Of a stretch of 27,786 nt of DNA, positions 26,522 to 27,786 are shown piece after piece; position 1 is the stretch's first letter, and each line of letters starts with the position of its first letter. The notes beneath the pieces are model-generated. The model saw only the letters and a list, made by a program, of their open reading frames with translations, did not search any database and was not told the origin of the DNA. Both the position numbers and the translations under genes were made by a program. The DNA is taken from assembly GCA_964510515.1 (NCBI GenBank), contig CAZEAU010000031.1:1-27786 (forward strand), written 5' to 3'. This stretch comes from SURF-21 sp964510515. Lineage in GTDB: Bacteria; Actinomycetota; Geothermincolia; Geothermincolales; RBG-13-55-18.

Positions 26522-27505
26522 TCAATCCCTGCGCCTGCGGTCGAAGACGAAGACGCTTCCCTCCATGCTCTTGGCGTATTTCTTCAGCTCCGCGGCAATC
26601 TGCGCGACCTTGCCGGGATGGTCAAGGCTGCGGAAGGTGTTGTGCACCACCGCGATGCTGATGCTCATGATGGAGAACTCGTGCGCCAGGCCCTGCCGGT
26701 CCCTGCTGACGATATATCCCCGCTCGCGGTCCCGGGGATCGTAGTGGACGGGAATGCGTTCGTCGAAAAGCCTGATGATCTCCTGGCAGATCAGCGGCGC
26801 CCTCTCCATCTCGGTGATGACGATGAAATCGTCCCCTCCGATATGGCCCACGAAATCTTCTTCATTCCCATATTTATCTATCCCTTCCAGGATCACCCTG
26901 GTGGTCAGCTTGATCACCTCGCTGCCGGCGAAAAAGCCGTAGCGGTCATTGTAGGCCTTGAAATCGTCGAGGTCCACGTAGCACACGGCGAACCTCGCCC
27001 CCCGGCTGATGCGCGCTTCCAGCGCCTCCTCGATGGCGCGGTTGCCAGGCAGGCCGGTCAGGGGGCTCGCCTCGCCGTCCCTGAGGGAGCGGCGCAGGTG
27101 CATGTTTATCCTTGCCTCGAGCTCCAGGGGATCGAAGGGCTTGGTGAGGTAATCGTCAGCGCCCGTTTCCATCCCCCTCAGCTTATCCTCCAGCATCCCT
27201 TTGGCGGTGAGCATGAGTATCGGTATGTGGGCGGTGAGGGCGTCTCCGCGCAGGCGCCTGCAGACCTCGAGCCCGTCCAGGTCCGGCATCATCACGTCCA
27301 GGACCACGATATCGGGCCGTTCCTCCCTGCACAGCGCTATGGCCTCGATGCCGTCCCTGGCCTCGATGGGGCGGTAGCGGTCGCGGCCCAGCGTCTCGAC
27401 GATGAGCTCGCGTATATCGGGGTCATCATCGACCACCAGGACCTTGCGCCTCCTCTCCCCCCGCGCGGCCTCCGTGTTCTCGCCCCGCAAGACCCGCTCA
27501 AACAT
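26522..27505 (-). CDS. Response regulator with REC and degenerate GGDEF domain
   Basis: The partner of the adjacent kinase. The REC domain (about 20-137) has the acidic pocket VVDDD (24-28), phospho-acceptor Asp70 in VVLDVMMPD, Thr100 and Lys122 (TKPF). The second domain (about 147-322) is GGDEF-like, with SPLTGLPGNRAIEEAL, the metal-binding YVDLDDFKAYND (176-187) and an active-site loop HIGGDDF (221-227). The signature is GGDDF rather than GGDEF, and the inhibitory RxxD site is replaced by NEED. Whether it makes c-di-GMP cannot be judged. The start is ATG at 27505, chosen because GGAGG lies eight bases upstream; ATG at 27520 has no site. The product is 327 aa. Confidence 0.92.
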   Translation of the reverse strand: MFERVLRGENTEAARGERRRKVLVVDDDPDIRELIVETLGRDRYRPIEARDGIEAIALCREERPDIVVLDVMMPDLDGLEVCRRLRGDALTAHIPILMLTAKGMLEDKLRGMETGADDYLTKPFDPLELEARINMHLRRSLRDGEASPLTGLPGNRAIEEALEARISRGARFAVCYVDLDDFKAYNDRYGFFAGSEVIKLTTRVILEGIDKYGNEEDFVGHIGGDDFIVITEMERAPLICQEIIRLFDERIPVHYDPRDRERGYIVSRDRQGLAHEFSIMSISIAVVHNTFRSLDHPGKVAQIAAELKKYAKSMEGSVFVFDRRRRD

Positions 27506-27552
27506 CACTATGACCTCCATGGCGCCGCGGGCGCCGCCTCCCGGCTATCTCC

Positions 27553-27687
27553 TCAATCCCGGCCCGGCTCTCCCGGGGCCCGTGCGAGTAAGGCGTCTTG
27601 CTCTCCCGTGAGCTGGTCCTTCTGCGTCATTCGCCGCATGGTCAAGGCCTCGTGAGCATCCGCATCGCGTCCGCATCTCAGTAGCAT
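27553..27687 (-). CDS. Weak 44-residue open frame upstream of the response regulator
   Basis: An ATG at 27687 opens a frame to TGA at 27553, preceded by a G-rich tract about nine bases upstream. The product begins MLLRCGRDADAHEAL and is polar with no recognised family. Third-position GC (about two thirds) is lower than in the real genes here. It ends 47 bases before the regulator start. Probably chance, but listed because it is co-directional. Confidence 0.2.
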   Translation of the reverse strand: MLLRCGRDADAHEALTMRRMTQKDQLTGEQDALLARAPGEPGRD

Positions 27688-27712
27688 TATCGGCAATCCC
27701 CCTCCCCCGTTT

Positions 27713-27753
27713 GACCCCGCCGAAGCACCTTTCCCGGATGGGGTCAGGTCTTG
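27713..27753. repeat. REP-like inverted repeat carrying the shared 11-base word
   Basis: GACCCC (27713-27718) pairs with GGGGTC (27740-27745), enclosing 21 bases. The right arm continues as GTCAGGTCTTG (27743-27753), identical to 121-131. The minus-strand reading, CAAGACCTGACCCC, resembles ends of REP/RAYT-associated repeats I have seen in many genomes; this comparison is from memory and unverified. Confidence 0.4.
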
Positions 27754-27786
27754 TTCTTTGCCTGCTCCGCTATCTTCCCAGTTCGC

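Larger units (their letters stand above)
27521..27786. other. Non-coding edge region upstream of the response regulator
   Basis: No confident gene is present. It contains a weak 44-codon frame (27553-27687, minus strand), a GATAAT (27686-27691, minus strand) without a good -35, and near the edge a GACCCC/GGGGTC inverted repeat followed by the word shared with the other end of the window. Third-position GC is visibly lower than in neighbouring genes. Confidence 0.5.

Noticed and set aside
25091..27655. Plus-strand frame of 854 codons opposite the two-component genes
   Set aside because: It is antisense to the kinase and regulator, both of which have intact catalytic motifs.

Overview
This is a gene-dense window of high-GC DNA. 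By eye roughly two thirds of bases are G or C, and third codon positions are mostly G/C. It reads as a chromosomal core region of an actinobacterium (Actinomycetota), probably a deep-branching, uncultured lineage. The evidence is gene order. infC-rpmI-rplT-TrmH/SpoU methyltransferase-pheS-pheT is the usual actinobacterial arrangement, and hrcA sits directly next to a dnaJ, upstream of phoH-ybeY-CorC. The sepF-yggT-divIVA cluster is shared by actinobacteria and firmicutes. An intact CIRCE heat-shock operator, a PgpH-type c-di-AMP phosphodiesterase and an MtaB-type tRNA enzyme give it a partly firmicute-like flavour. Species-level assignment is not possible from this window.

Layout, in transcription order. 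(1) 17233 down to 14307, minus strand: lepA-hemW, starting from a divergent intergenic region shared with rpsT (plus strand, 17356-17622). (2) 14310 down to 270, minus strand: a very long same-strand run. It opens with a sigma70-like promoter and a CIRCE operator and continues hrcA-dnaJ-mtaB-HIT-phoH-pgpH-ybeY-CorC, then without a break pgeF-acyP-mgtC-yggS-sepF-proC-yggT-divIVA. Most junctions are overlaps or gaps below 50 bases, with wider gaps upstream of mtaB, pgpH and divIVA, where secondary promoters may sit. So a heat-shock, tRNA and rRNA maturation block is fused to the SepF/DivIVA division block. ftsZ and era, the usual neighbours of the two halves, are absent here. (3) 23520 down to 17871, minus strand: the translation operon infC-rpmI-rplT-methyltransferase-pheS-pheT, with a strong promoter, a leader of about 145 nt and a GC-rich hairpin just before an infC gene that appears to start with AUA.

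(4) 23761-24273, plus strand: an unrecognised small cysteine-rich membrane protein. (5) 27505 down to 24320, minus strand: a two-component pair, a REC plus degenerate GGDEF response regulator followed by a membrane histidine kinase with GAF and PAS domains. (6) Both window edges (1-269 and 27521-27786) are non-coding. They share an 11-base word and contain inverted repeats that resemble REP/RAYT-type intergenic repeats.

No rRNA or tRNA genes, CRISPR arrays, insertion sequences with a transposase, or prophage genes were seen. The points most worth a second look are the AUA start and leader of infC, the 44-base infC/rpmI overlap, the substituted third zinc ligand in YbeY, the joining of the CIRCE-controlled operon to the division cluster, the twin-cysteine-cluster membrane protein, and the GGDDF response regulator.
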